Positions 17,362 through 24,952 of a DNA stretch of 64,000 nucleotides are shown in pieces. The notes beneath the pieces are model-generated. The model was given only the letters and a program-made list of their open reading frames with translations. It did no database searches and was not told the origin of the DNA. Source of the stretch: G965205525 sp965205525 (GTDB lineage Bacteria; Pseudomonadota; Gammaproteobacteria; JABABF01); assembly GCA_965205525.1 (NCBI GenBank), contig OZ242171.1:1736001-1800000 (forward strand), in the 5' to 3' direction. The position numbers and the translations under genes were made by a program. Position 1 is the first letter of the stretch. Every line of letters begins with the position of its first letter.

Positions 17362-18117
17362 TCAGTCTATCTTTGACTGCAAACGTCGCGCCGTCAGAAT
17401 ACCCACCTCAAACAGCAGCCAGGCAGGCAGTGCCAAGAGAGTCTGAGAAATTATATCCGGCGGTGTGAGGAGCATGCCGATCACAAAACAGCCGACGATG
17501 ACATAGGGGCGGGCGGAAGCCAGCCGCTCTGCTGTCGTCAGGCCAGCACGGACGGCGAGAACCACCGCTACGGGGATTTCAAAGGCAACACCGAAAGCAA
17601 AAAACATTTTCAGTACAAAATTCAGGTAGTGGTGAATATCAGTCATCACTCGGACACCCTCCGGCACTGCAGCTGTAAAAAAAGAAAATACCAGCGGCAG
17701 GACGGCATAGTAGGCAAAGACTGCACCTAAATAAAACAGGAATATGCTTGAAATCAAGAGACCCAAGGCAAAGCGTTTTTCATGGCGATACATCCCCGGG
17801 GCAATGAAACTCCACACCTGATACAGCAGATAGGGCGCAGTAATAAATACTGCACCGACCAGCACCAGTTTGAAAGGTGCGAGGAAGGGGGAAGCCACCT
17901 CAGTAGCGATCATGGAAGAATCCAAGGGCAAGAGCTTCTGCAGCGGTGTCGCCAGCAGGCTGTACAGGGTGCGGGCAAAGGGTGCCAGTACCAGAAGCAC
18001 CAGCAGGATGGCAGACACCGAGCGCAGCAGCCGCGAGCGCAGCTCCGTCAAGTGCGCTACCAAGGGCTGCGGGGTATCTCCTTCAGGACCGACCTGAGCC
18101 TGTTCCTTCATGTCCAC
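17362..18117 (-). CDS. tatC: Twin-arginine translocase subunit TatC
   Basis: TatC is the polytopic receptor for twin-arginine signal peptides in the inner membrane. The 251-residue product has six hydrophobic segments and the family blocks PLVAHLTELRSRLLRS (N-terminal cytoplasmic, with the conserved E), ASPFLAPFKLVLVGAVFITAPYLLYQVWSFIAPGMYRHEKR, and FGVAFEIPVAVVLAVRAGLTT. GMLLTPPDIISQTLLALP with the conserved TPPD lies near the C-terminus. It follows tatB by 21 bases and ends the long minus-strand run that begins at priA. Confidence 0.97.
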   Translation of the reverse strand: MDMKEQAQVGPEGDTPQPLVAHLTELRSRLLRSVSAILLVLLVLAPFARTLYSLLATPLQKLLPLDSSMIATEVASPFLAPFKLVLVGAVFITAPYLLYQVWSFIAPGMYRHEKRFALGLLISSIFLFYLGAVFAYYAVLPLVFSFFTAAVPEGVRVMTDIHHYLNFVLKMFFAFGVAFEIPVAVVLAVRAGLTTAERLASARPYVIVGCFVIGMLLTPPDIISQTLLALPAWLLFEVGILTARRLQSKID

Positions 18118-18138
18118 GCGATACGCGGGGCAATACCA

Positions 18139-18462
18139 TCAGGACCTGGCGCTGTCGTCTTCCGTCGGCGGTGCGATGCGTTGCTGCTCCGCCTCCGGGA
18201 AATGCAGGTCTTCATGCAACCGACGGATTTCTCGTTCGGCCCGCCGGGCATCTCGCAGCATGTCTTCATCATGCAGTTTGCGACGCATTTCATCTACACC
18301 CATCTCCTGTTCCAGCTCTGCACGTAGGCTCTGCACACTGCGACGCAGACGGCCCAGCAGCAAACTCCCGTTGCGCACTACCGCAGGCAGTCGCTCAGGG
18401 CCGATGATCAAGAGGGCTGTGACACCGATGACCAGCAGCTCAGCAAAACCGATGTCAAACAT
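18139..18462 (-). CDS. tatB: Twin-arginine translocase subunit TatB
   Basis: TatB forms the substrate receptor with TatC. The 107-residue product begins with the diagnostic MFDIGFAELLVIGVTALLIIGPERLP (single membrane helix, Glu8, and the hinge GPERLP), followed by an amphipathic helix and a long charged region rich in Arg and Glu. It sits six bases after tatA and 21 before tatC. Confidence 0.95.
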   Translation of the reverse strand: MFDIGFAELLVIGVTALLIIGPERLPAVVRNGSLLLGRLRRSVQSLRAELEQEMGVDEMRRKLHDEDMLRDARRAEREIRRLHEDLHFPEAEQQRIAPPTEDDSARS

Positions 18463-18468
18463 GAAGGT

Positions 18469-18666
18469 TCAGGGGGAAGGCGGCTGATCCCCGTCGGTAT
18501 CCTTCGCTGATGACGAGTGCTCTTTATCCTTCTCCCGCAGCTCCTTGCGAAAACCGCGTATGGCACTGCCGAGGTCTCCTCCCAAGTTGCGCAAACGCTT
18601 GGAACCAAACAGCACCAAGACGATAAGCAGGACGATGAGCAATTGCCAGATACTGATATTCCCCAT
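18469..18666 (-). CDS. tatA: Twin-arginine translocase subunit TatA
   Basis: TatA is the pore-forming component that oligomerises during transport. The 65-residue product has the short N-terminal helix ISIWQLLIVLLIVLVLFG, the FGSKRLRNLGGDLGSAIRGFRKEL amphipathic hinge, and a charged tail ending in DGDQPPSP. I chose ATG 18666, which gives the standard TatA N-terminus; the frame is open upstream but overlaps hisE. It starts five bases after the hisE stop, so his and tat genes appear cotranscribed. Confidence 0.95.
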   Translation of the reverse strand: MGNISIWQLLIVLLIVLVLFGSKRLRNLGGDLGSAIRGFRKELREKDKEHSSSAKDTDGDQPPSP

Positions 18667-18671
18667 GATAT

Positions 18672-19019
18672 TCACTCCCCCTTGTCGGTGAGACGAGATT
18701 CTTTTCCCGCTAGGCCTGAAGTGTGCAATCTTCGCCCCAGCTCTTCCAAGACCGCGGCGCTGCCGCTGCCCAGGTGGGAAAGCATCACTAGGCTGTGAAA
18801 CCACAGGTCGGCGGTTTCGCGCACCAAGTGTGACAAATTGTCTTTCTCCTCCGCAGCCGCTTTCGCCGCCAGCAGGGTTTCCACGGCCTCCTCTCCCACC
18901 TTTTGCAAGATGGCATCTAGGCCTTCCCGGTGCAGACGGGCAACATAGGAGTTCTTCGGCTCATCTGCGGCGCGCCGCTCGGCAAGAATTCGGTCTAATT
19001 CCGCCAGCACTTCGCTCAT
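18672..19019 (-). CDS. hisE: Phosphoribosyl-ATP pyrophosphatase
   Basis: HisE hydrolyses phosphoribosyl-ATP to phosphoribosyl-AMP, the second step of histidine synthesis. The 115-residue product has the all-alpha NTP-pyrophosphatase pattern: SYVARLHREGLDAILQKVGEEAVETLLAAKA, with the metal-binding EExxE-type residues, and then LVRETADLWFHSLVML. It is separate from hisI rather than fused, and overlaps it by ATGA (19016-19019), as in Pseudomonas. Confidence 0.96.
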   Translation of the reverse strand: MSEVLAELDRILAERRAADEPKNSYVARLHREGLDAILQKVGEEAVETLLAAKAAAEEKDNLSHLVRETADLWFHSLVMLSHLGSGSAAVLEELGRRLHTSGLAGKESRLTDKGE

Positions 19020-19438
19020 GCGGATTCCCCTCCTTTATTCCCAGTTCCGTACAGTTTCTCAGGGCTTTGCAGCACTGGCTCCGCCTCCTGCCAGCAATCC
19101 CCTTCCAGCTTCCGATAAAAACAGGCGGCATGACCGGTGTGGCAGGCGACTCCTCCCGCTTGCTCCACCTGCAGCAAGAGGGTATCGCCGTCACAGTCCA
19201 GCCGGATTTCATGCACGGTCTGTATATTGCCTGAACGCTCCCCTTTCTGCCACAGGCACTGCCGCGAGCGAGACCAATAGACCACGCGGCCCTCTGCCAG
19301 TGTTTTTTCCAAGGCTTCCCGGTTCATCCACGCCTGCATCAGCACCTGGCCGCTCTGCAAGTCCTGCGCAATTGCAGGCACTAGCCCCTCGCCGTTCCAG
19401 GCGATGGCATCCAGGGCAGAGGTGGAGGAAGAACTCAT
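19016..19438 (-). CDS. hisI: Phosphoribosyl-AMP cyclohydrolase
   Basis: HisI opens the adenine ring of phosphoribosyl-AMP, the third step of histidine synthesis. The 140-residue product has the motifs VLMQAWMNREALEKTLAEG, VVYWSRSRQCLWQKGERSGN, the acidic metal site IRLDCDGDTLLLQVEQ, and the zinc-binding cysteines around GGVACHTGHAACFYR. It begins 54 bases after ubiB and overlaps hisE. Confidence 0.96.
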   Translation of the reverse strand: MSSSSTSALDAIAWNGEGLVPAIAQDLQSGQVLMQAWMNREALEKTLAEGRVVYWSRSRQCLWQKGERSGNIQTVHEIRLDCDGDTLLLQVEQAGGVACHTGHAACFYRKLEGDCWQEAEPVLQSPEKLYGTGNKGGESA

Positions 19439-19492
19439 GGTGACAGGCAGACGGCAGTCCGACTGCTATTGTAGAGCACCGGCCCGCATTTC

Positions 19493-20977
19493 TCAGAAGA
19501 ATTCATATCCTCGCGTCTTCTCCAAGCGTTGCAGGCGCTTCTCCTGAGATTGCAGGGAGCGGCGCATATCGGCGGCAGATTGGAGCTCCATAAACAGCAA
19601 TTCCGGCAGCTCCGGCAGCCGCTCCAGCCAGCCGGGCAGACGGCGGCGCAATAGACGATAAAGGGCGGCCGCCGAATAGCGCTTGCGAAGCCAGTCCTCC
19701 AGCAGGGGACGACCGATATCCCACAGGTTGAGGGCCGGATACAGCTGCCGTCCCAAGCCCTCCACCTGCAGCAGGGTCTTCTGCAACAGCATCAGGGAGG
19801 GCTGCACCTCCATGTCAAAGCGGCGGGCAACGGAGAACAGGTCCATCAAGGTGCGACCAAAGGAAATCTCCCCGAGGGGGCGGGCAAAGAGCGGCTCGCA
19901 GACAGTGCGCACCGCCGTTTCCAGCTCATGCAGCCGAACATGGGAGGGCACCCAGCCGCATTCCAAGTGGAGTTCTGCCACTTCCCGATAATCACGCCGG
20001 AAGATGGCCAGCAGGTTGCGCGCCAAGTAATAGAGGTCTGCTCTCTCCAAAGAGCCGATTACAGCGCAGTCCAGGGCAATGTAGTGGGGGCTGGCCGGTG
20101 TCTTTAAACTCACATACACATTGCCTGGGTGCATGTCCGCATGAAAGAAATTGTGATGGAATACTTGGATGAAAAAAATCTCCGCGCCGCGCTCGGCAAG
20201 TTTGCGCAGATTGACACCCTCGGCACGCAGGCTCGCCAAATCATCCACCGGCACCCCCTGTATGCGCTCCAAGACCAGCACATCCTTGCAGCTGTAATCC
20301 CAGTGCACCTCAGGTACATAAAGCAACGGCGAGTCGGCAAAATTGCGGCGCAGATGAGAGGTATTGGCTGCCTCTACACGCAGGTCCAGCTCTTTTAGCA
20401 GGCTGCCCCGATACTCCTCCACCACCGCCACCGGTCGCAGGCGACGACTGGCCGGCAGAAGCCGCTCCAGCCAGCTGGCCGCGGCAGACAGGAGCGCCAA
20501 ATCCTGCCGCACCATTTCTTCCACCTTCGGACGCAGCACTTTGACCACCACTTCCCGGCCATCCTGCAGCACGGCAGCGTGAACCTGCGCCACCGATGCA
20601 GAGGCAAGGGGCTTCTCCTCAAAGTGTCGGAACAGGGCCTCCGGCTGCGCGCCGAGCGATGCCTCAACAATGCTGCGGGCCTGCCGAGAAGGAAAAGGCG
20701 GCACCTGGTCTTGCAGACAGCTCAGCTCCCGGGCAATATCCTCCGGCAGCAAATCACGGCGTGTAGAGAGCGCTTGGCCAAACTTGACCGCGATCGGTCC
20801 CAAGGTCTCCAAAGCCTGACGCAGCCGCACACTGCGAGAGGTGCGAACTGGAATGAGCTGAAGCGGCGATAGCACAAACAGCAGACGCAGACCGCGCGGC
20901 AGGAACGGCACGAACAGCGTATCCAGCCGGTAGCGGACGGCAACCGCCAAGATACGAAAGAGACGGGGAAAGGGCAT
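19493..20977 (-). CDS. ubiB: UbiB-type atypical kinase/ATPase for ubiquinone synthesis, C-terminally short
   Basis: UbiB is a protein-kinase-like ATPase needed for ubiquinone biosynthesis. The product has the signature KFGQALSTRRDLLP (KxGQ), the Ala-rich loop LASASVAQVHAA, VVVKVLRPKV with the Lys, NFFHADMHPGN as the catalytic loop, and ALDCAVIGSLERAD where the metal-binding Asp sits. E. coli has DCG there, while this protein has DCA. At 494 residues it is about 50 shorter than E. coli UbiB. It stops after the conserved LPELPELLFMELQ region, so the two C-terminal membrane helices are absent. It lies between ubiJ and hisI. Confidence 0.93.
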   Translation of the reverse strand: MPFPRLFRILAVAVRYRLDTLFVPFLPRGLRLLFVLSPLQLIPVRTSRSVRLRQALETLGPIAVKFGQALSTRRDLLPEDIARELSCLQDQVPPFPSRQARSIVEASLGAQPEALFRHFEEKPLASASVAQVHAAVLQDGREVVVKVLRPKVEEMVRQDLALLSAAASWLERLLPASRRLRPVAVVEEYRGSLLKELDLRVEAANTSHLRRNFADSPLLYVPEVHWDYSCKDVLVLERIQGVPVDDLASLRAEGVNLRKLAERGAEIFFIQVFHHNFFHADMHPGNVYVSLKTPASPHYIALDCAVIGSLERADLYYLARNLLAIFRRDYREVAELHLECGWVPSHVRLHELETAVRTVCEPLFARPLGEISFGRTLMDLFSVARRFDMEVQPSLMLLQKTLLQVEGLGRQLYPALNLWDIGRPLLEDWLRKRYSAAALYRLLRRRLPGWLERLPELPELLFMELQSAADMRRSLQSQEKRLQRLEKTRGYEFF

Positions 20978-21004
20978 GCAAAAAGGTAACTGGGGGAAAG
21001 CGAA

Positions 21005-21706
21005 CTAAAACTCCTCCCCCTCCCTCCTCCTGGATGAAGCATTGGTTATCGAATGCCCTTTTGGGCTGGTCCAGCTGGCGATAGCTCTCCGAGCGCTCTG
21101 CCGCAATAGAGCAAACTCTGCAAAGGCACTTTCCGGTGCAACAGGGCGGGGGTCGGACGGCTGGCTGATGAAGCGGCGCAGCTGTTTGAGCAGGTCGGAT
21201 CTCAAACCGCTGCCGTTTTGCCACAGGCGACGCAGAGTCCGCCCGATGCGGTGAGCAGGAATATCGCCGATAGCTTCTGCCAAAGGCTGCTCCCAGTCGG
21301 GCTCCAAGCCAGACAGCGCCTGCCGCAACGTTTCTATCGCCCGGCTGTCACCACCGACAGTGAGGGGGCCGTTGATAAGCTCGGCGGCGGAATCCTCGGC
21401 AACCAAGAGCTGCCAGTAGGCATTGACGGGCCCTTCCAGACTGGCGGCAGGCAAATCGCCACTTTCTTCTGCATCTGACCGAGCAAGCGCAGCCCGGCGG
21501 GTGATATGGAGAGAGCTATCCTGCACAGAAAGGCGCAGGCGGAATGTCGTGTGCGGTGCTATGCAGGTGAAGTCAAAAGAGCTGCCGCTGAGTGCAGAGA
21601 GACCGGCAGCCCCTGCGGGGTCCAGCTCCAGCGCTCGGTTCACCGCCCGCTCCAGCGCGGCCAATCCCTGATCTCCCGCCAAGTGCAGCCAGTCTGCACT
21701 GTTCAC
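21005..21706 (-). CDS. ubiJ: Ubiquinone biosynthesis accessory factor UbiJ (SCP2-like)
   Basis: UbiJ binds the hydrophobic ubiquinone precursors in the Ubi metabolon through an SCP2-type domain. The product is about 233 residues: an N-terminal SCP2-like part (LHLAGDQGLAALERAVNRALELDP; a beta-rich stretch with FTCIAPHTTFRLRLSVQDSSLHI), followed by a helical C-terminal part (IPAHRIGRTLRRLWQNGSGLRSDLLKQLRRFI). I chose GTG 21706, which forms a GTGA overlap with the ubiE stop. It also removes 19 residues that would otherwise be read from inside ubiE. Similarity is weak by eye, but the position between ubiE and ubiB is the standard one. Confidence 0.85.
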   Translation of the reverse strand: MNSADWLHLAGDQGLAALERAVNRALELDPAGAAGLSALSGSSFDFTCIAPHTTFRLRLSVQDSSLHITRRAALARSDAEESGDLPAASLEGPVNAYWQLLVAEDSAAELINGPLTVGGDSRAIETLRQALSGLEPDWEQPLAEAIGDIPAHRIGRTLRRLWQNGSGLRSDLLKQLRRFISQPSDPRPVAPESAFAEFALLRQSARRAIASWTSPKGHSITNASSRRREGEEF

Positions 21707-22449
21707 AGCCGGAACCCACGGTGCAGAGCGACAATTCCCCCGCTCATATTGTGACAATCGCAATCCCTAAAGCCCGCGGCCTCCATCATGCCTTTCAGGG
21801 TTTCCTGATCCGGGTGCACGCGAATAGACTCCGCGAGATAGCGGTAGCTATCCGCATCTTTCGCCACCAAGCGACCGAGGAGCGGCAGCATGGTAAAAGA
21901 ATAAAGATCGTAAAGCGGTTTTAGAAGAGGCACCACTGGTTTTGAAAACTCCAGCACCAATGCACGGCCGCCAGGTTTCAGCACCCGCCGTATTTCCCCG
22001 AGGGCGTTTTCCTTGTGGGTGATATTGCGCAGCCCGAAAGCGATCAGCACCAAGTCAAAGCTGGCATCGGGAAAAGGCAGCACCTCGGCATCTGCCTGCA
22101 CATAAACAATGCCGCCGAAGCCCCGCTCCAGCAGATGGTCGCGGCCCCGCCCCAGCATTTCGGCATTGAGATCCGCCAGCACAACACGTCCTTCCCGCCC
22201 GATGCGCGGCGCGACCAAGGCAGCCATGTCGCCGGTGCCGCCTGCTAAGTCCAGCACCTGCTGCCCAGTGCGCAAGCCAGCCAGCTCCAGAGCAAGGCGT
22301 TTCCAGATCCGATGGACGCCGAGAGACATCAGATCATTCATGACATCGTAGCGACGTGCCACCGATGTGAATACCCCTTGCACCTGACGAGTTTTCTCTT
22401 TCGGCGTGACAGACTGGTAACCGAAATTTGTTCTGTCCTCTTGTCCCAT
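21703..22449 (-). CDS. ubiE: Bifunctional demethylmenaquinone/ubiquinone C-methyltransferase
   Basis: UbiE is the SAM-dependent C-methyltransferase of ubiquinone and menaquinone synthesis. The 248-residue product begins with TNFGYQSVTPKEKTRQVQGVF, typical of UbiE, and has motif I VLDLAGGTGDMAALVAP, motif II VVLADLNAEML, the PFPDASFDLVLIAFGLRNIT block, and EIRRVLKPGGRALVLEFSKP. It starts 21 bases after hslU and is first of ubiE-ubiJ-ubiB. Confidence 0.97.
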   Translation of the reverse strand: MGQEDRTNFGYQSVTPKEKTRQVQGVFTSVARRYDVMNDLMSLGVHRIWKRLALELAGLRTGQQVLDLAGGTGDMAALVAPRIGREGRVVLADLNAEMLGRGRDHLLERGFGGIVYVQADAEVLPFPDASFDLVLIAFGLRNITHKENALGEIRRVLKPGGRALVLEFSKPVVPLLKPLYDLYSFTMLPLLGRLVAKDADSYRYLAESIRVHPDQETLKGMMEAAGFRDCDCHNMSGGIVALHRGFRL

Positions 22450-22470
22450 GATGCGCGGTCTCTCTTTTCC

Positions 22471-23796
22471 CTATAGGATGAAGCGGCTCAGGTCTTCGTT
22501 GCCGGCCACCTCTGCCAAGTGCTGGTTCACATAGTTGGCATCCACCGTCACTCCGCCCTTGATTGCCTGGTCCGGCGTGCCAAAGGAAATACTTTCCAGC
22601 AGCCGCTCCATCACCGTATGCAGACGACGGGCACCGATATTCTCGGTGTTCTCATTGATCTGCCAAGCGATCTCCGCAATGCGCTGAATACCGGGTTCCG
22701 TAAATTCCAGCTGCAAGCCCTCGGTGGCCAGAAGCGCCCGATACTGCTCGGTCAGGGAGGCTTCCGGTTCCGTCAGTATGCGCTGAAAATCCTCTGGGCC
22801 GAGAGCATTAAGTTCTACGCGAATCGGCAGCCTGCCTTGCAGTTCCGGCACCAAGTCGGAGGGCTTACTCAGATGAAAAGCACCGGAGGTAATAAACAGA
22901 ATATGGTCCGTGCGCACCATGCCGCAGGGTGTTTTTACAGCGCACCCCTCAATCAGAGGCAGGAGATCTCGCTGCACGCCCTCTCTGGATACATCTGCAC
23001 CCCGAAAGCCCTCTCGGTGCGTAACCTTGTCAATCTCGTCTATAAAGACAATGCCGCTTTCTTCGGTCAGTGCCACGGCCCGAGCTTGCAGATCCTCTCG
23101 GTTGATCATCTTGCCGGCCTCTTCCTCCTGCAAGCGCTGAAGGGCAGCTTCCGCCGGCATGCGCATGCTCTCCTGCTTCTGACCGCCCAAACTGGAGAAT
23201 AAGTTCTGCAGCTGCTGACTCATCTCTTCCATGCCGGGCGGGACCACAACATCCACATTCACTGACACGTTGCGCGTCTTCACGTTGACTTCGGTCTTAT
23301 CAAATTTTCCGCTGCGCAGCTCCTGCAACAATTCACGGCGTCTGGCCGCCATTTTTTCCGGGCTATCCCCCGACGACTGCTCGGCGGCTAGCAGCGCATC
23401 CACCACGCGCTTTTCAGCTGCCTCCCGGGCGCGCACCTGCACTTCCTGAATAGCCTTCTCCCGGAGCATTTTCAGGGCACTGTCGGTCAGGTCCCGCACA
23501 ATCGATTCAACATCACGGCCCACATAGCCCACTTCGGTGAACTTGGTTGCCTCCACCTTTATGAAAGGCGCACCGGTCAGCTTCGCCAGGCGGCGGGCAA
23601 TCTCCGTCTTGCCGACGCCAGTGGGACCGATCATGAGAATGTTCTTCGGGGTCACCTCGCTGCGCAACCGCTCGTCCAGATGCTGGCGCCGCCAGCGGTT
23701 GCGCAGGGCGATGGCAACCGCCCGTTTGGCATCTACCTGCCCAATTATGTACCGGTCCAGTTCCGAGACAATCTCGCGGGGGGTCATTTCATCCAT
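22471..23796 (-). CDS. hslU: ATP-dependent protease ATPase subunit HslU
   Basis: HslU (ClpY) unfolds substrates and feeds them to the HslV peptidase. The 441-residue product has Walker A GPTGVGKTE at about 57-65, then KVEATKFTEVGYVGRDVESIVRDL. The variable I-domain follows, with Walker B GIVFIDEIDKV, the sensor region RTDHILFITSGAFHLSKPSDL, and the C-terminal hook ending EDLSRFIL that docks on HslV. Its start overlaps the hslV stop by 8 bases. Confidence 0.98.
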   Translation of the reverse strand: MDEMTPREIVSELDRYIIGQVDAKRAVAIALRNRWRRQHLDERLRSEVTPKNILMIGPTGVGKTEIARRLAKLTGAPFIKVEATKFTEVGYVGRDVESIVRDLTDSALKMLREKAIQEVQVRAREAAEKRVVDALLAAEQSSGDSPEKMAARRRELLQELRSGKFDKTEVNVKTRNVSVNVDVVVPPGMEEMSQQLQNLFSSLGGQKQESMRMPAEAALQRLQEEEAGKMINREDLQARAVALTEESGIVFIDEIDKVTHREGFRGADVSREGVQRDLLPLIEGCAVKTPCGMVRTDHILFITSGAFHLSKPSDLVPELQGRLPIRVELNALGPEDFQRILTEPEASLTEQYRALLATEGLQLEFTEPGIQRIAEIAWQINENTENIGARRLHTVMERLLESISFGTPDQAIKGGVTVDANYVNQHLAEVAGNEDLSRFIL

Positions 23797-24334
23797 CGGG
23801 GATTAGTTCCTCTATGTTGCGGTGGTGATTGGTGTGCACACAGATATCTGCGGCGATCGTTAATGCTTGTTCCACGATGCCTCGGGCATCCAAGGCAGTA
23901 TGCGCGAGCAACGCCCGCGCCGCAGCCAGCGCATAGGGACCCCCAGAGCCGATGGCAATCAGGCCATTCTCCGGCTCAATAACATCCCCATTGCCGCTGA
24001 TGATAAAAGAGGATTCCCGATTCACCACCGCCAGCAGTGCGTCTAGCTGACGCAATGCCCGCTCGGTACGCCAAGCTCGGGCCAGCTCCACGGCAGCGCG
24101 CTGCAGCTGTCCGTGGTGCTTCTCCAGCTCGGCCTCAAACATCTCAAACAGGGTAAAAGCATCCGCCGCACCGCCGGCAAAACCGGCAAGCACTTCCCCC
24201 TTGCGCAGGCGGCGCACTTTGTTCGCGTTGCCCTTTACGATCGTCTGCCCCAAGCTCACCTGCCCGTCGCCACCGATGGCCACATGGCCATCCCGACGCA
24301 CGGAGACAATGGTGGTGCTGTAAAAAACTTCCAT
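23789..24334 (-). CDS. hslV: ATP-dependent protease subunit HslV
   Basis: HslV is the proteasome-like threonine peptidase core. The 181-residue product begins with a short prosequence (MEVFYS) before the catalytic Thr of TTIVSVRRDGHVAIGGDGQVSLG, followed by KVRRLRKGEVLAGFAGGAADAFTLFEMFE. I chose ATG 24334 because it places the nucleophile where the family has it; the frame is open 16 codons further, into the SPOR gene. HslV and HslU are usually heat-shock induced, but I cannot place a sigma32 promoter. Confidence 0.97.
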   Translation of the reverse strand: MEVFYSTTIVSVRRDGHVAIGGDGQVSLGQTIVKGNANKVRRLRKGEVLAGFAGGAADAFTLFEMFEAELEKHHGQLQRAAVELARAWRTERALRQLDALLAVVNRESSFIISGNGDVIEPENGLIAIGSGGPYALAAARALLAHTALDARGIVEQALTIAADICVHTNHHRNIEELIPDG

Positions 24335-24365
24335 AACGGCTCTCCAAGGTTTCATTTGCGCTCCC

Positions 24366-24947
24366 TCACTGCGGGGAGGCACTGCGTTCTAGTGTATCAA
24401 TTCCTGCACGTCTGATCTTTCGCCGGGCGTTTGCAAGGTTGAGCCGGTCAGCAAAAGGACCGATGTAAACACGATAATGCCGGGACGGCCTCCCCTCGAG
24501 GACAGCTTCCTCCCCGGTCGCCGCCGGCGAACATGAATTGTAGCCAGATGGGTCTTCTTCTGCAGACACCGCTATCTCTGCGGCAAAACCGAGAGCGGCA
24601 ATCTCCTGCAAGCGATGCTCCGCCTGCGCGACGTGGCAAAAAAAGCCGGCTTGCAGCCACCGTGGCGTATCAATCTTCCGGCTGCGCAGGGGCTGCGGGG
24701 TGCTCGGCACATCCACCTCGGCGCGGGGCAGCATGGTATAGAAACGGTAACTGCGGCTCTGCTGTTCAGGATGGGCCGGCACATCTGCCGCGCTGTCATC
24801 TTGTGGCAATGCCGCATAGCGATAAAGCAGCAAGCCGCCGAGCACTAGGCAGAGCGCCGCACCGAAGAGCAGCGGATACCGTGAAGAAGAGCGACGACGG
24901 CGATTCCCGCGCGACACTCGCAGCAGCCGCAAAAACCAGCCCAGCAT
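24366..24947 (-). CDS. SPOR-domain membrane protein (FtsN-like position)
   Basis: A protein of about 193 residues. It has a basic cytoplasmic start (LLRVSRGNRRRRSSSRYP), one membrane helix (LLFGAALCLVLGGLLLY), a periplasmic stretch with FYTMLPRAEVDVP, and a C-terminal SPOR domain (RWLQAGFFCHVAQAEHRLQEIAALGF ... HYRVYIGPFADRLNLANARRKIRRAG). SPOR domains bind denuded glycan at division sites, and the gene takes the place of the FtsN-like gene between argS and hslV in Pseudomonas. I chose ATG 24947, which begins just after the argS stop. The SPOR domain contains an unusual insert with two Cys residues (YNSCSPAATGEE). Confidence 0.82.
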   Translation of the reverse strand: MLGWFLRLLRVSRGNRRRRSSSRYPLLFGAALCLVLGGLLLYRYAALPQDDSAADVPAHPEQQSRSYRFYTMLPRAEVDVPSTPQPLRSRKIDTPRWLQAGFFCHVAQAEHRLQEIAALGFAAEIAVSAEEDPSGYNSCSPAATGEEAVLEGRPSRHYRVYIGPFADRLNLANARRKIRRAGIDTLERSASPQ

Positions 24948-24952
24948 ACTCG

